This document shows, piece after piece, positions 20,345 through 33,010 of a DNA stretch of 64,000 nucleotides. The position numbers were made by a program, and so were the translations under genes. Below the pieces are notes generated by a model, which was given only the letters and a program-made list of their open reading frames with translations, did not search any database and was not told the DNA's origin. Each line of letters starts with the position of its first letter. Position 1 is the stretch's first letter. The stretch covers positions 8,330,501-8,394,500 of the forward strand of contig OX463827.1 in NCBI GenBank assembly GCA_949825045.1. Direction: 5' to 3'. The stretch is from Argyresthia goedartella. Taxonomy: Eukaryota; Arthropoda; Insecta; Lepidoptera; Argyresthiidae.

Positions 20345-22380
20345 AGCCGAGCACCTTGCACTTTTCAAATGCCTTCGAAACCGATGTAACCGCATGTGTC
20401 GTGATGCCAAGCGACGCCACATCTTTCAGTGCATTGAGAGTTATAATCCCTCCCAGGTGAGGAATTTCCTCAATTAGCTTGGTGTCGGTAAGTCTCAGAA
20501 TCAGTTGGTTGACAATATTGATCTCAACGGTCTAAATAAAGTCTTATCAGTCCTCCCTGTCATCATTGAATCCACTATATAGGATGCCACCCTGCTTCGC
20601 CTGCGCTAAAGGTCCGTCTCCACAACCACTCCATTTGACTTAAGTCTTTTCGGAATTGATGCAGTTATGAAAGCAGTGCTCACCATTTCCTCAAAAACTG
20701 TAGGAGACGATAATATCTGCATTAAAATTATCAGTAGTGTGCTGGACGAGCTACTCCCAGCTATCACACATATTATAAACCACTCTCTCTCCAGTTGTTC
20801 CTTCCTTAACGTGTGGAATAAAGCATTAGTTATCCATTTACCAAAAACATCAAATTCCTGCTCCTTTAAAGAGTTTCGTCTGATATCCATCCTGCCAATC
20901 CTTTTCAAAGTCCTAAAATCCATTATCCATTCGCAGCTCTCCTCCTACCATTCCTCTAACAAGTTGTTGAATCGATTCCAGTCCGGAATTAGACCGGGTC
21001 ACAGTACTGTCGTGGCCTTACTCAAAGTCACCGATGACATTCAGCAAGCAATGGATGAGAAACAGCACACTGTAATAGCATTGCTCGACTTCAGCAGCGC
21101 CTTTAACTTCGTCGATTCTCCTTGAGATACTGAAGTCCTCGAACGTGTCGTTCGTCTCTGCTAACTGGTTCGACTCTTATCTGAGAGGTCCCTAGCATCG
21201 TATAAAGTCGGAGACGACTTCAACGGAGTGGTGTGACCTCTTCGCGGGAGTCCCCGGTGGTATACTCTCCCCTCTTCTTTTCTTTGTCTTCATTAATTCC
21301 ACCTCAGATGTCGACGATCTCCAGATATACCGCCCCTCTGATATGGCACCAGCTGTAGAGGTGTTAAATGCCGATCTCGAGAAGATCAAGGTTTGGGCCA
21401 CGTCTCATGGTCTCCTTGTCAACCCTACTAAGTCATAGGCTATGATTATTGGTTTCAGGTACTCCCTTAACTTGATACAGCATATTTCTATTGCTCCTGT
21501 AACCTATGATGGAACCGTAATCTCATACAGCACCAAGGCACCAGCAAAAATCTAGTAGTTATGTTTGATAACCCGCTGTCCTGGTCAGTGCATGTCAGCG
21601 AGGTTAGTAGATGTGTCTTTGCCACTTTCCACTCCCACACGCGTCTTCAAACTTTCTGCCTCGTCAGACAAAAATCACGCTTGCCCAATTTCTTCTTCTT
21701 CCCCTGATCGATTAGGCTGATGTCTGAGACGCAAACGAAGAGTAACTGAACAAACTCAAAACCTCGGGATTCGGTTTGTTTTTGGTCTGCGCAAGTACGA
21801 CCACGTTTCGAAGTATCGCAGGGAGTTGAAATAGCTCCCGATTCGCCTTCGACGGGATTCCCATATCCTCATTTGCCTCTTAAATATTTTATCGTTCTAT
21901 ATTTCGTCATCGTATCTTCTATATTTCGTTTTTCTGTCTTTGGATTGGCCACGGAGATCTCACACTCGGTTACTACTTACAACTCCGCAACATAACCCTG
22001 CCGCTTATTATCAGTCTGTGGAACAAACTCCCCAGCGCCATCAGAGACAGTCCGTCTATTAACACTTTTAAAAGTCGTTTGACAAAACACTATTTTTCTC
22101 TTCCATGATTAGTATTTATTTGTATCTGCTATTTATGTATATGTTACATATTTATATATTGCATTATTTTTTGTATTATGTAGATATTGGTAAATAGTTT
22201 ATTATTTTTATTAACATTCTTATTCTGTGCACATAGTTCTACCTTAACTTTATTTATTTTCCTCTCCATTCTAGGTTTTCTGAAAGAAATCTCTTGTTAG
22301 AGATAAGGTCGCCATTGTACATGTTCTTTCCTTTATATTTGTTTTGTTTTGACTGTTATGTGCAATAAAATATTACATTA
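20345..22380 (+). pseudogene. 5'-truncated LINE relative of LINEs B and C, decayed
   Basis: AEHLALFKCLRNRCNRMCRD matches the linker of LINE C (YKCLRNRCNRLCRDAKRRHIF). It continues with KTVGDDNICIKIISSVLDEL, IRPGHSTVVALLKVTDDIQ, ALLDFSSAFNFVD (RT motif), DDLQIYRPSD and FVFGLRKYDHVSKYRRELK. Many indels and stops, and deletion of part of the PQG-YADD region near 21270-21320, make it dead. The 3' UTR has GTGCAATAAAATATTACATT at its end (AATAAA signal). It is an older member of the LINE B/C family or a sister family. Confidence 0.8.
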
Positions 22381-22389
22381 GAGTAACTG

Positions 22390-23210
22390 ACCGGTATTTG
22401 CTGATATCAGCTTTTTATCCTTTTTATTTACGGAATAACCACCTGAGACGTTGGTATCCACACGAGCCGCAGGCAAAGGGTGGATGGTTGAGTCGAGGGT
22501 AAAATGGGGCTTATAACCCAGTTAAACACCCTGTTTTTCACTTAGATTGCGAGACAAGGAAACAATGGCCAAAAAATGATCGTAAAACAGCAACAAATCA
22601 CAAAAAATAACAAGAGCTTCCCGCCAATTGTTTTTTTTGTTTTTTATTTTTTTATTTTTCGACATGTGACATTAGACCACGGTACTTCATATTGCCAAGT
22701 CATTTCGATTCATCATGCCAATGGTTCGATACCTTTTTAAATAATAATTGACTTCTACTTTATCTAGTTTTAATAATAGAAAACACGAATATAAAATTTA
22801 TCAAAGCTAAACAAAATAAACAACAACTTTATTCTATGAACTTTTATTGTGTGTGTGGCTGTTAGGCCCGATTATCTTAGCCTTTAAAACAATTTTACTT
22901 TGTGCCGTATTGCATAAAAGTCGAATTTTAAATCAAATTTTTAGTTACAACCGATACGTGAACTAGAGAAGGGTGTTACTTTACAACAAACAACGTGCTT
23001 AAACTCTACTCACTAACACACACACACAAAATCACAACCACTACCGCGCATCACGGCCGCGTAAATATTTACAATATCTTAGAGATTGTTTGCATCATGG
23101 GAGGATTATGAGCTTTTTATTGTGAGAAAACGCGAGTTATTAGCCTTCAAGTTGATGGGTTGAGTTATGAACATTTGGAAGTAATAACTTGCGCTGTTTG
23201 CTTATTGAAG
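22390..23210. other. Unassigned; scattered repeat-like motifs
   Basis: No gene. GGTATCCACACGAGCCGCAG at 22453 and the TTATAACCCAGTT block nearby are reminiscent of dispersed lepidopteran repeats. A poly-T rich tract lies at 22628-22660. Confidence 0.35.
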
Positions 23211-23216
23211 TTAATG

Positions 23217-23612
23217 AGAGTTTTAGGCTCATAATAATAAACCTCTCTCAGCTCAGAGCTATGCCATGGCTCAAAATCATACACAGATAACTGTAAAAAA
23301 GGGGTAGTTTTTAGTCCGTATACCACACGAACTGATGCCCGCTCAATATGTAGGGACCTGGACATAGCAGGGAGGTCTGACTCCTGGGCATGGGTAATTC
23401 CATTTTTTCCCCACCAACAAAAAAAAAATGCTCAGAGCTATCTCAAGCTATCTCAATTGACAGACAGTCAATGTGACTTAGCTGAAACAGCTCTCAGAGC
23501 CGAGAGCGCTTTATTATTATGGGCATTCGACCGATTTGATATGGCAAAACCGTCATTGTGTCATAGCTGAGACAACTCTCAGAGCTGAGAGCGGTTTGTT
23601 ATTATGGGCTTA
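23217..23612. repeat. Foldback repeat with duplicated arm
   Basis: GCTCATAATAATAAACCTCT with CAGCTCAGAGCT (23228-23260) is inverted relative to AGCTCTCAGAGCCGAGAGCG with TTTATTATTATGGGC (23489-23524). The latter is repeated directly at 23575-23610. This arrangement suggests a MITE with one arm duplicated. No target duplication was recognised. Confidence 0.5.
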
Positions 23613-23907
23613 ACGGATGCACAAGATAAGACAAATTATGACGCAACTCAAAGTCACGATGACATTAACTGAGCCGAATGAAAAAAAGTAAATACTTAAT
23701 TTTTGATATTTGCTTCGAGGATCATTAATGATCATTATTCTTCAAATTATTTAAGTAAAAGGTTATAATTTTCTTTTCGCACTGTACTGAATTTAATTTT
23801 ATATTTAACACAACCTAGATTACTCCAGGGTTTAAAGAGATTTTTATTTCTCATAGTTCTTATTGCTACGGCCTTAAAATCTAATTTCGTGAAATATGCA
23901 CGCCGCT

Positions 23908-23960
23908 CAAAGCCCCGCTCCCCGGGGGCGGGGGTGGCGGCGGAGCGCGGCTCGGCTCAT
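23908..23960. other. Short GC-rich island
   Basis: About 50 bases are nearly all G and C (CCCCGGGGGCGGGGGTGGCGG), standing out from AT-rich surroundings. A similar GC-rich block with CGCCGCCGCCATCTTGG lies at 48105-48165. Confidence 0.5.
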
Positions 23961-24059
23961 TTTTATTCGAAAATCAAACACATTTTAAATAAATCAAACA
24001 AATCCCGCGATTGCTGTCAGACGCTGCAACTGGTCCAATGTATCAAACATTTTCACATT

Positions 24060-24330
24060 AATTAATTTTAATAAAATGATGTTTTTAACAGCATTGCTTT
24101 TTATATCTTCTCGCAGGAGGTGTGAAAAATAAAGTATACCTCCTCGGGGATAAAGCTGTTTTGGGTTGGGCACGCTTAAATCCCTCACTGCACTCAGGAC
24201 TCAGTCTGAATTCCCTCGCGTTGCCCAGGAATGAACTCATAACTCCCAAGCGAAAGATTCCTTCGTTACGTTCAGGATTCAATATCGCGTCCGTGACATA
24301 AAACAGTGCTTTATCCCATCGATGCATAAT
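24060..24330. repeat. Dispersed repeat remnants
   Basis: Motifs CTTCGTTACGTTCAGGATTC (24262-24281) and its reverse complement at 27497-27516 (GAATCCTGAGCGTAACGAAG), with GTATACCTCCTCGGGGATAA at 24133, recur in lepidopteran DNA as I know it. No coding function is supported. Confidence 0.4.
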
Positions 24331-24565
24331 CTACTAATTATCTACAAACGTATCATAAACCCTATTTACTGCGTCTAAAACCACACGTAGGATCAGAATA
24401 ATGATAAACTTCGTGGTAAAAACTCATTTTTTATCTGAATATTGATACATTATTACCATAATGTACGAAAATTTGTCAAATTATGACATTCAAATTTCGA
24501 ACGCCGACGCCCGCCTGCGTGCCGCCCCTAGTTTGTCTGTGAAGTTGGGACTACAGAACAACTAA
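24330..24565 (+). repeat. Interspersed repeat R1 (copy 2)
   Basis: It matches the reverse complement of 19620-19850 and part of 51775-51930. It contains the CATTATTACCATAATGTACG near-palindrome and the CGCCTGCGTGCCG block. Confidence 0.65.
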
Positions 24566-24972
24566 ATTCCACAATGCCGGTTAAACATGCGGTTCCTGAA
24601 CACATCAAAGAGATCTTATGATATGTGTGTAGATAAACTAGTGTATGTAACTGAACATAATTAGGCATTATGTATCAGTCACATAAACTACTAATATGTA
24701 ACTGTAGATAATTAATTAGGCATTATAACTCTCGAGTGATACTATTATGTATCAGTCACATAAACTACTATAAGCGGCACTCTGTTTCGAGCAGCTGTAC
24801 TGAGTAAAATCTAAATAGTTAAAGAAATTTTATCCAGAAGTTCACCAGCGGGGTAAATATTAATTCGAGAGAAAAACCTTAATTTTCTTTAAAATCGGTC
24901 ATGCATGAGCAGACTCGTAAACGAATAAAAAAGATGTCTCTTGAATGGGGATAATCAATTTAAATAAGAGTA

Positions 24973-25152
24973 TTTTATACAACTAGGGAATAAAGGACGG
25001 ATTTAAAGCTAGGGCCATAGATGAATCACGAGCAATTGAAGGATTCTAACGATTGAATCACGATTCAAGATTTTAGAATCCTGAGCGACGCGAGTGATTC
25101 ATCTATGGCCCTCGATATAAATCTGTTTTATTCAAGAGTTGTATACGATACT
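24973..25152. mobile_element. Short foldback MITE, about 180 bp
   Basis: TTTTATACAACTAGGGAATAAA at the left mirrors TTTATTCAAGAGTTGTATAC at the right, and the arms continue inwards through AGGGCCATAGATGAATCAC and GTGATTCATCTATGGCCCT. A second small inverted pair (AAGGATTCTAA and TTAGAATCCT) lies in the centre. It encodes nothing. Confidence 0.7.
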
Positions 25153-25159
25153 TTATACC

Positions 25160-25465
25160 ATGACTACGATAAAAAGAAAGATGTAAGCGAAATTAGACAT
25201 TTAATTAAGAAAAAAGGAAGGTTTAATTATTTTGAATAGACATTAAAATTGGAGCAAATACTAAAATTAATGATAATTTTGTTGTCATTATTATTATTAG
25301 GCTGGTGAACTTGTGAAACGATGTTTATTTCTTGTCGATGGCCATAACATTCTGCTGTTGGAAACTCTGGGGTATCCTTGGACGTTGAAGGGCGTTGAGT
25401 CCATGGGTCTTCAAGTTTTTTCAGGTTTATGCTGCTGGCTATCCAAAAGCTGCGTTTCGATTTAT
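25160..25465. other. Unassigned DNA
   Basis: No gene, inverted repeat or repeat family was recognised. Confidence 0.35.
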
Positions 25466-26620
25466 TTTTAAAGATAAAGATAAAGATAAAAATCAGGTAA
25501 GTTCTTTGAGCTCAGTGTTCTGCCCAGGGGCATACAAATATTAATAATAAGTGATTTAAATTAAATTAAGCATAGAGTCACGTCATCTTAATATCAGTAA
25601 TGTCATATTATACATTATTTAACATGTAAATTATTAATATAAATGTTTATAGACTTCTGTCATTAACAAAAGCCTCAATATTGTAATAGCATTTAATAAT
25701 TTAATCTACTTGTTATTAAATGCTGATTATATAACGTATTCTTAAATTATAACAAATTCATACATTTTATGTCGATAGGTAGTTTATTGACAATTTTTGG
25801 TGCCATACATAATATGGTTTTATGCATTAGTGCGGTTTTTGCATGCCTTAGTCGCAGCTTGTGCTCATTTTGCACACGTACCGATTTTTGTTTTCCGTAT
25901 GAGACTTTCAAAGTGATCTGGATTCGTTTTCACAAAAATTGCAACTTCGTAAATGTAGATGGATGGAAGCGTGAGTATTTTTAGGGTTTTGAATGCTGGT
26001 TCACAACTTTCGTGAGATTTTAGCCCACACATCGCCCTAATGCTGCATTTTTGAGCTTTAAATACAGATTCTTTATTTGTAGAGTTACCCCAAAAAATAA
26101 CGCCATATCGCAATAAAGATGCTACAAGACCATGATAAGCAGTCAAAACAGTTTCTTGTTCACAATTTTTGATAGTCTGAACAGGAGATATGCGGCTTTA
26201 TGCAATTTTTGACTGAGCTCAGTAGTCTGAGCTTTCCATGTTAGTTGGTAGACAATTCGCAAGCCGAGAAACTTTGTTTCAGTGACTTCCTCGATGATTT
26301 TACCCTTATATTGAACATTAAATTTCGATGTTGGGTTGGTGCGTTGGAAAAAGTGCATAATCTTAGCCTTGTCTAAATTTGCCATTAAATTATTGCTATC
26401 AAGCCAAGTCATTATGTATTTTAAAGTGTCATTTGATTCATTTTCATAATTATCGTTGGTATTACATTTAATGGTTACTGTACTATCATCAGCAAATAAA
26501 ATCATTCGATTAGGAATGTTCTTTGGCAGATCGTTTATATAAATAATAAATAATAGCGGTCCTAGGATACTTCCTTGAGGGACACCACACTTTTTTTTCG
26601 TAGGGCGATACATATTTTAT
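25466..26620 (-). pseudogene. LINE reverse transcriptase fragment
   Basis: On the minus strand [20 protein letters not shown] at about 26590 leads into MILFADDSTVTIKC (the catalytic FADD box, intact), then MTWLDSNNLMANLDKAKIM, TETKFLGLRIVYQLTW and the post-RT segment LRYGVIFWGNSTNKESVFK with LTLPSIYIYEVAIFVKTNP. A frameshift near 26145 splits it in two. The N-terminal half of the RT is absent. The C-terminus (IVNKLPIDIKCMNLL, near 25740) is broken by stops. The 3' UTR reaches a (TTTATC)n-like tail at 25470-25495. Confidence 0.8.
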
Positions 26621-26689
26621 CTCTGATTTTGTTTTAGGACATATTCTACTCATTCCCGTGCATTATTTTCGATAGAATCTTCAGCCACG

Positions 26690-26850
26690 GTAGTAGAATT
26701 CCATCCGCCACGTCTTGATTTTCATTTTTCCATTTGCAAAACTCATCGGAGGCTTTGATGTAAACTAGCCGTGATTTGTTGGGTAGCAAGTTTTCTACTA
26801 CATCGGCTGCCCTCTCTTTCATAAACTCAGGTGTTAACCCATCTTCACAT
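26690..26850 (-). pseudogene. Possible Crypton-like tyrosine recombinase fragment
   Basis: The minus strand reads LTPEFMKERAADVVENLLPN, then KSRLVYIKASDEFCKWKNEN and a damaged continuation. The LLP.KS...Y..A...F..WK pattern resembles the N-terminal domain shared by Crypton-type tyrosine recombinases and related insect proteins. No catalytic domain is visible and the LINE RT fragment follows directly, so assignment rests on one short block. Confidence 0.3.
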
Positions 26851-26989
26851 CACTTGAATGCATTTTCAATCGATTTAATAAGTGATACTAAACTTTGTGT
26901 TCGCACAACTTTCAGTATTCAATACAGCGCCAATTTATTAATGACAGCAAATAACCCAAAACATTTTTTATTCTAATGCACATTTTCGA

Positions 26990-29900
26990 CAAGCAGCTTA
27001 GCTTGTCGAATATGTCGACCAATCAAATCTTGAGCAGTTACTTACATAAGGAGTTTGTATATGGCTAGTATTCTTTTCACTAGTAATTTGTATCGAGTAT
27101 TTTTTGCGCAAAGAACTTGTATAACATTGAGATGCAGGTCGAATATATTGGTGTGTTCTAAAATCAAACGCCAAATTAGTGTGTAAAAGGGCTTTTTATT
27201 CACTGTTTTCAGTGAATAAAATAAGCTTTTTTAGAGGGGGAATGGTAGTACATTTCCCACGAGTTCGCAAAGGCTTATATTTACGAACCGAGAAGATTAC
27301 GTCACGTGCCGAAGGCGGGGGTCGTGGCGAGGTTCGTAAAAAGCCTTTTCGATCGAGTTAGGAATAGATTTTTTCCGCCTGAGAACCCAAACTACAAGCG
27401 GCGAAGTGCTATTTTTAGCTCAGAAGTCGGAAATAGTTATTTGTGTCACAAGGGAGCAAAATGATGTATTTACAGCGAGGGCGGTACATTGAATCCTGAG
27501 CGTAACGAAGGATTCAAGCGTTAACGCCCATGACGAAAATAATTTTGCTCCTGAGTGACACATTCAACTTTTCACACCGACTATGAGGAAAATTTAAATT
27601 GCTCTAAAAAATTAAATAACTATACTTTGAATTATACTTTTACCACTTTTACAGTAATCGAACATCGTAAACATTTTTTTTTATATAATGATGGATTGTA
27701 AAGGATTAGGGAAACAGATACCAAGATACCACAGATAAAATGTTCCTGTGTACTTTTACTATTGTGTAAAAATAATCGAATCGAATATTACAATGGTTTC
27801 GGATATCAATATTCATTAAATCCCAATAACAGTCATCGATAGTTTTGATTTCAGTAAAACATATAATTTATTGTAACATTTTTTTTTAATATTACGAAAA
27901 ATTCATAAATTTTGATATAACTTTGTTAAAGTTAAAACTTGAACCATGTTCGTTTTTAATCGACTACGTCATCGTTGTCGATTGTAATGCAGTTTCATAA
28001 TTACATTCTATTATTTAATCTGTGTTCAATTGGCACATTGCGTAAAAGCTGCATGCCAATGAATAAATTAAAAAGTAGCCTGAACAGAAAAGTAGCATTT
28101 TGCTCCCTCTCGTCGTGGAGCAAAACTTACTTTTCCGAATGAAAGGTGTGAAAAAACTATTGTTATGCATTGCTTGTTGCTGTAGCTGCCACAGAAATAC
28201 AAATTCTCGAAAATTTCAACTCTCTTCCTAGTACGTTTCTTGAGATTCAACCCACACAGGTAATAGGGTCCCGTTTGCCACCCTCTGACCCTAAAAAGTC
28301 ATCGATATCTCAAGATTAATGTTTACCCCGCTTCTATACCTCCGACTTTTTACGAATTCATCCTCAACGGAATTACACCAACAATTACACCCCCGTTGCA
28401 ACCGCCCCTTGACTTTGTATCAGATTCATAATAATTTGAGGAACAATTACCATCTCGCTTTCATGTGGTACACCTTTGAGGTAAAGGACCACTGCCTCCT
28501 ATTTAGCCTGGAGTCTATAATAGAGTAACCTCAAAGCAAAATGTTCTTAGCAACAATTACACCTACCTATGTAAGTATTGGGCACTCTACGAAGCTGAGT
28601 CAGGAGTTAAGGAAGGGTTTAGGTGAGGACAGTTTAACTATCGATGATTGAGATGTCGATAAATGTGTTCGAAATAGCTAGTTATGTATATATAATCCGA
28701 GTTGTAGAGTAAGCAAGAATATTTAGGCTTCGAGTAAAAACTCATAATGCATACGAGTAGATACGTTGCTGCATTAAAGCGACTGCTTCGCTTGAACAAA
28801 CACTGAATAATTTGTACAAATAATTGCATGTAAGTTCCTCATCTCTTTCACTTTTTGTTTACTTGTACATGCGACATAAAGCGATAGTTTTGGACCCCTA
28901 GCCAAAGTAAATATGATTTAGGGAACGAAATAAAAAATAATGGTACAATAATAAAAAAATAACCTTTTTTAAATCTGCACTTTACGCCACTTTGTAAATC
29001 CCAAATTTCTAGGCGTGTTCTGTCACCCTTGTGCTCAACGCGCCGCGAGCCGCAAGCGACCGAGAATAATAATATTGGGCGGTGCTTGCGAAGAACAAAC
29101 GAGTTAGTGAGAATAATTTTAATTTACGTTAGTAAAATTTGGCAAAATTATGTAAAAAATAAACCAATTTTATTTCATAAATTGATTGTACTCTTGCAAT
29201 ACTATGACGTAAAAAAACTTGGCTAGGGGTCCAAAATAGCCCTGTATATTCGTGCTTATCCTCCTGACCATGAAACGCATAAATAAGGAGGCGTATGTTT
29301 ATAGGTAGCACGACAAACGATTTCTTGTTTTTTAAGCTCCGTGACTATCTTTATTAGATGTCTCTTTGACGAATCACAGTAGATTTCCTGTCACATTTGC
29401 AGTAAAATCACCCATAGAGTCTTAAGTACGGATAATTATTTGTCTATATTAGATTTCCTCCTCATTATATCCATAGCCTAACAACTCAAATGGTCCATCC
29501 AATGATTCAATGAAATCGGCACTACATCATTTTCATTGATCAGAAAAATAACATCGAATGTAAATTGCGCAGCGTACCGCCGCCAAATCCCTTCTCGCGA
29601 TGCTTTCTTTACATTTACTTGATATTATCAAAGTCTTGCACAACTATCGACAAATAGTTACCTCTCCACTCTCTGTCCCATCACTAGCCCTCAAAGCCCG
29701 GTCTCTTTGTGCCGCCTCTCCAATATTCGCTTTGTTACGCGGGGCTCAGCCTCTGAGGGAGCACGGGCTCAGACAACATTTTTGCATCGATTTACCGATA
29801 TAAATACCGCTCTGAACTGTGTTTTTAGGTCTGAAATATCTTGGGTATTGTTGCTTGTGAGAGATACGGCTTTTATGTGAGAGTCCTTTGAAGTTCATTG

Positions 29901-30040
29901 CTGTCAAAATGTGAAGTTTTTTATGACAGGTGTAATTACAACTGGCCCCACATAGAATACCGTGTGTTGTATGAACTTGAAACTGCTATCCAACAGATCA
30001 GTTCCGGCTACATTACAATGTCAGTATCAGCAAAGGTTAT
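26990..30040. other. Unassigned AT-rich DNA with repeat remnants
   Basis: No convincing gene. 27300-27560 and 28080-28270 contain dispersed-repeat motifs, including GAATCCTGAGCGTAACGAAG and a short TAGGGTCCCGTTTGCCACCC fragment of the GGGTTCCGTACC family at 28263-28283. Open frames are under 90 codons and lack protein-like composition. Confidence 0.4.
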
Positions 30041-30045
30041 TAACA

Positions 30046-30189
30046 GGACCAATTTCAAATTGGACCAATTGAGAATTGGACCAATTGGGAATTGGACCGA
30101 CTGCGAATTGAACGCATTGAGAATTGGTACTGTTGCAAATTGGACCAATTGAGAATTGGACAATTTACGAACTGGACATGATGCGCCTG
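30046..30189. repeat. 16-bp minisatellite, about nine units
   Basis: Nine consecutive 16-base units vary around GGACCAATTGAGAATT. The first, second, third and seventh are closest to the consensus and the others carry several changes. The unit contains the palindrome CAATTG. It crosses the end of an open frame (29898-30152), but 16 is not a multiple of three, so the reading frame rotates between units and a protein repeat is unlikely. Confidence 0.85.
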
Positions 30190-30199
30190 GACGATAATA

Positions 30200-31410
30200 T
30201 TTCGATAATATTCAACAATTTTGTAAATCCTTTGTGGAAAGATAATACAAGAACTGAATTATTGTTTTCTTCCTTTGATTAAAAAAAAAACCTATATTGA
30301 TAAAAGGAAATCCTATTTTACAAGGAAACGAAAATTAGTACCTAATTAATTCTAGTTATATTTACTTAGTACTTCAGTGCTTTAATCACAGAACAAATGC
30401 CTATGGAAACACGTTTCTCCGACGCCCAAACAAATTTTCTACACAACATTTTTCTCATAAACTCGTCTTTTCCGTCCCTCGCACCGACCCAAGTCCGATC
30501 TACAACAATTTCCCGTCGGCGAGGCAACCTCGCCTCCCCAAAAACAATCTGGTCGATAGCGAAATGAAATTCGGTCGAGCTGATGATGGAAACTTGTTTT
30601 TTCCGTGACGTTCGCGTTTCCGGGCGACTTTTTAATCGGAGAGTTCTCAATTTGATTGCATTATTTTTGTTGGTGTTTGTTACCTCAAAACTGGTGTTAT
30701 TTAAGGACCGATGTGGAAATTTATTTTTTCATTTTAATAGGTGGCCTTCCAGTTTGGACCCATTTTTCTACACAGCAAAAAAGGATCAGCAAAAACACTT
30801 TTTATGTTTAAGTATTTTTGTTGTACTTACATGTTCAACGGAAGGATAAAGAACGATACCCTTCACTTAAGCTACCGCAGTATTTTGCCCAGATATTTGC
30901 TGTGGAAATCAGTATTATTGATGTGCAGTTTAATATATCCCTTTTCTAAATCATACAAAATGGAATTATAATGTCATCCAGGTAAACGAAATTGCGAAAT
31001 TGTATTCCTGTGTCTTGTCAGTGGTATTTACCGATATTCAAGTTTTATTCTTAGAATGAGAAATTATTTCTTTAAATTCAATAGAAATTGTATTTTCAAT
31101 TTTATTAGATCATGTGATAAATTCTGCCTGTAAATGCCGTATTAATTTATGAATAATTGCCAATTTGATGCACGTTACTGAAACTTTTATTGTAAAATAT
31201 CTAGCACTTTAATGTTAATTAATTGTGTTCCGCCTCCCATATGTCGCTATATGTGTTTACATACACTATTGGAGAGCAGTCTGGAACCATATTCTGTGAA
31301 TGCTTTAATAATGTAATTTTGTGATTGTTATCTGTTTTGTAAACCAAATAAATAAATAAATAAATAGGGCTTGAACTTAAAATAGGTTTCTTAATTTTTT
31401 TACTTGGTGA
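30200..31410. other. Unassigned; possible LINE 3' end at 31150-31375
   Basis: No gene was found. 31160-31375 ends in a (AAAT)n run (31346-31369) preceded by AT-rich sequence with TTTTGTAAACC, the sort of tail that ends LINE 3' UTRs. No upstream coding part is recognisable. Confidence 0.35.
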
Positions 31411-31417
31411 ATTGTTA

Positions 31418-31490
31418 AGTTACATTGGAGTATTCAACAACTGGCTAAACGTGCTCACCGTATGGGAAAAGGGGTGACGCTGTGATATGT
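31418..31490 (+). mobile_element. SINE body fragment (body b)
   Basis: GGAGTATTCAACAACTGGCT and CCGTATGGGAAAAGGGGTGA match the end of the SINE at 58932-59190. Confidence 0.5.
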
Positions 31491-33005
31491 TGTGTAACAT
31501 TTACTGGTGCAATATTCTGTATTAGCAATGTACACATAGTGCGATGTTGTCTGCTAAGTGTGTCAAACATTTTTAATATTTCCATGCCAATTATGACTGG
31601 GAGTTACTATAATTGGCTTTGTATTACTATCTAAGACTTATAACATGTTTTTGCAGCTGTTGGTACTCCTTAAGTACAAATAAATAATTAAAATCTGTGT
31701 TGAAGGACCAATAAGGGACGAAGCAATACATTAATATCCCCATAGAAGGCCATAGGACTTTGCTAGGAATCTAGTAAAATTGAGCACCATCCGACAGCTA
31801 ACTGATAGTTGGAGATTGTCAGAAGTCATCATTAAACCGATAGTGATTTTGGTTTAGGCTGGATATTGCGTTTGTGTGTGTGGCACGTTTTAGCGACATC
31901 CACACGTGTCACTCACACAAGCATACCCTGAAAATAGATTACGTACTATTCTTCTTAATTAAAATCAAAATAATTACAAATAAAGTAAAATAATATAAAT
32001 ATCTAATAATTTTAAATGTAAGCGTCAAAAAAGTACTAAGCTCGCCTTAGAGATAAGTTTGCCTTTGTACTTGCATTTTCTTTTAATGTAGCTGCAAAAA
32101 TATTTGTGTGCAATAAAGAATTGTGAATTATGTATGAATTACTAATTTGTAATTAGTTACGTACGTTACGTAACGTGTAAGTATGTTAATAAATAGCTAG
32201 TAATTAAGTTGCGTAAACACTACATCATTTGGATAACTAAGTAAGCAAGTAAGGTTATATCATGTGAAACTGAAATTACATATTTAATACCTAATACGTA
32301 AATAAAGTTTGTTACTTAATTCTTATTTCTTACAAAATTTTTAAGCTTTCACCAAAAGCACTAACAATAACATCTTTAAAAACTACAACTTTAGGTGATT
32401 TTAAATTTTCAGTGACTGACTGAAACTTCCCTGAATTGACTTTAAGTATCAAGATTATTGTCCAATGGTCAGCACCAAAATGTTCGCCGTAAAAAAACAA
32501 ACATGTATGATAATAATCCCGCTCATGCATACCAACCTAACAACATAAGGCAGTGTATTCGACATAACATTTAGCCATGAAGGCCGGATTCCCTCTTGTC
32601 CGACGTTCCTTCCCTGTTGTACAGGGTGGCACATTATTGACTCGTCCAATAAGAGGCCGATGTCCATTCGTGACCCTTTTATCGGCGGGGATGGGTTTGG
32701 TTGGAGAGAGACTTTCTTTTTGGTCATTACACTGAAGTTACGTCTGGATCAGAATTGGCAACTCAAAGCGTAAGATAGTCCGGATGCATAAAAAATGCTG
32801 TCAATCAGTCATCAAGTTTAATTTATTCATAACTAATATGGTCCAACTCTGAACAGTGGTGGGAAATCAGCACTACGTCATTTTCATTGTTCAGAAAACA
32901 TCTGATTAATGAACATGTCGTAACTAGCGCGATTTTCCCGCCAAATTCCAATATTTACGCACTTTTTGTATGTCTTCATTCGTCTTCTTCTTCAGCATGT
33001 TGACG
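31490..33005. other. Unassigned AT-rich DNA
   Basis: No supported gene or repeat. 32157-32180 (TTACGTACGTTACGTAACGTG) is locally palindromic. Confidence 0.35.
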
Positions 33006-33010
33006 TCAAC

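Noticed and set aside
29898..30152. Open frame with peptide repeats
   Set aside because: The apparent repeats come from the 16-bp minisatellite, whose period rotates the frame.
30046..30189. CRISPR-like array
   Set aside because: Units are contiguous, with no unique spacers, in a eukaryotic setting.
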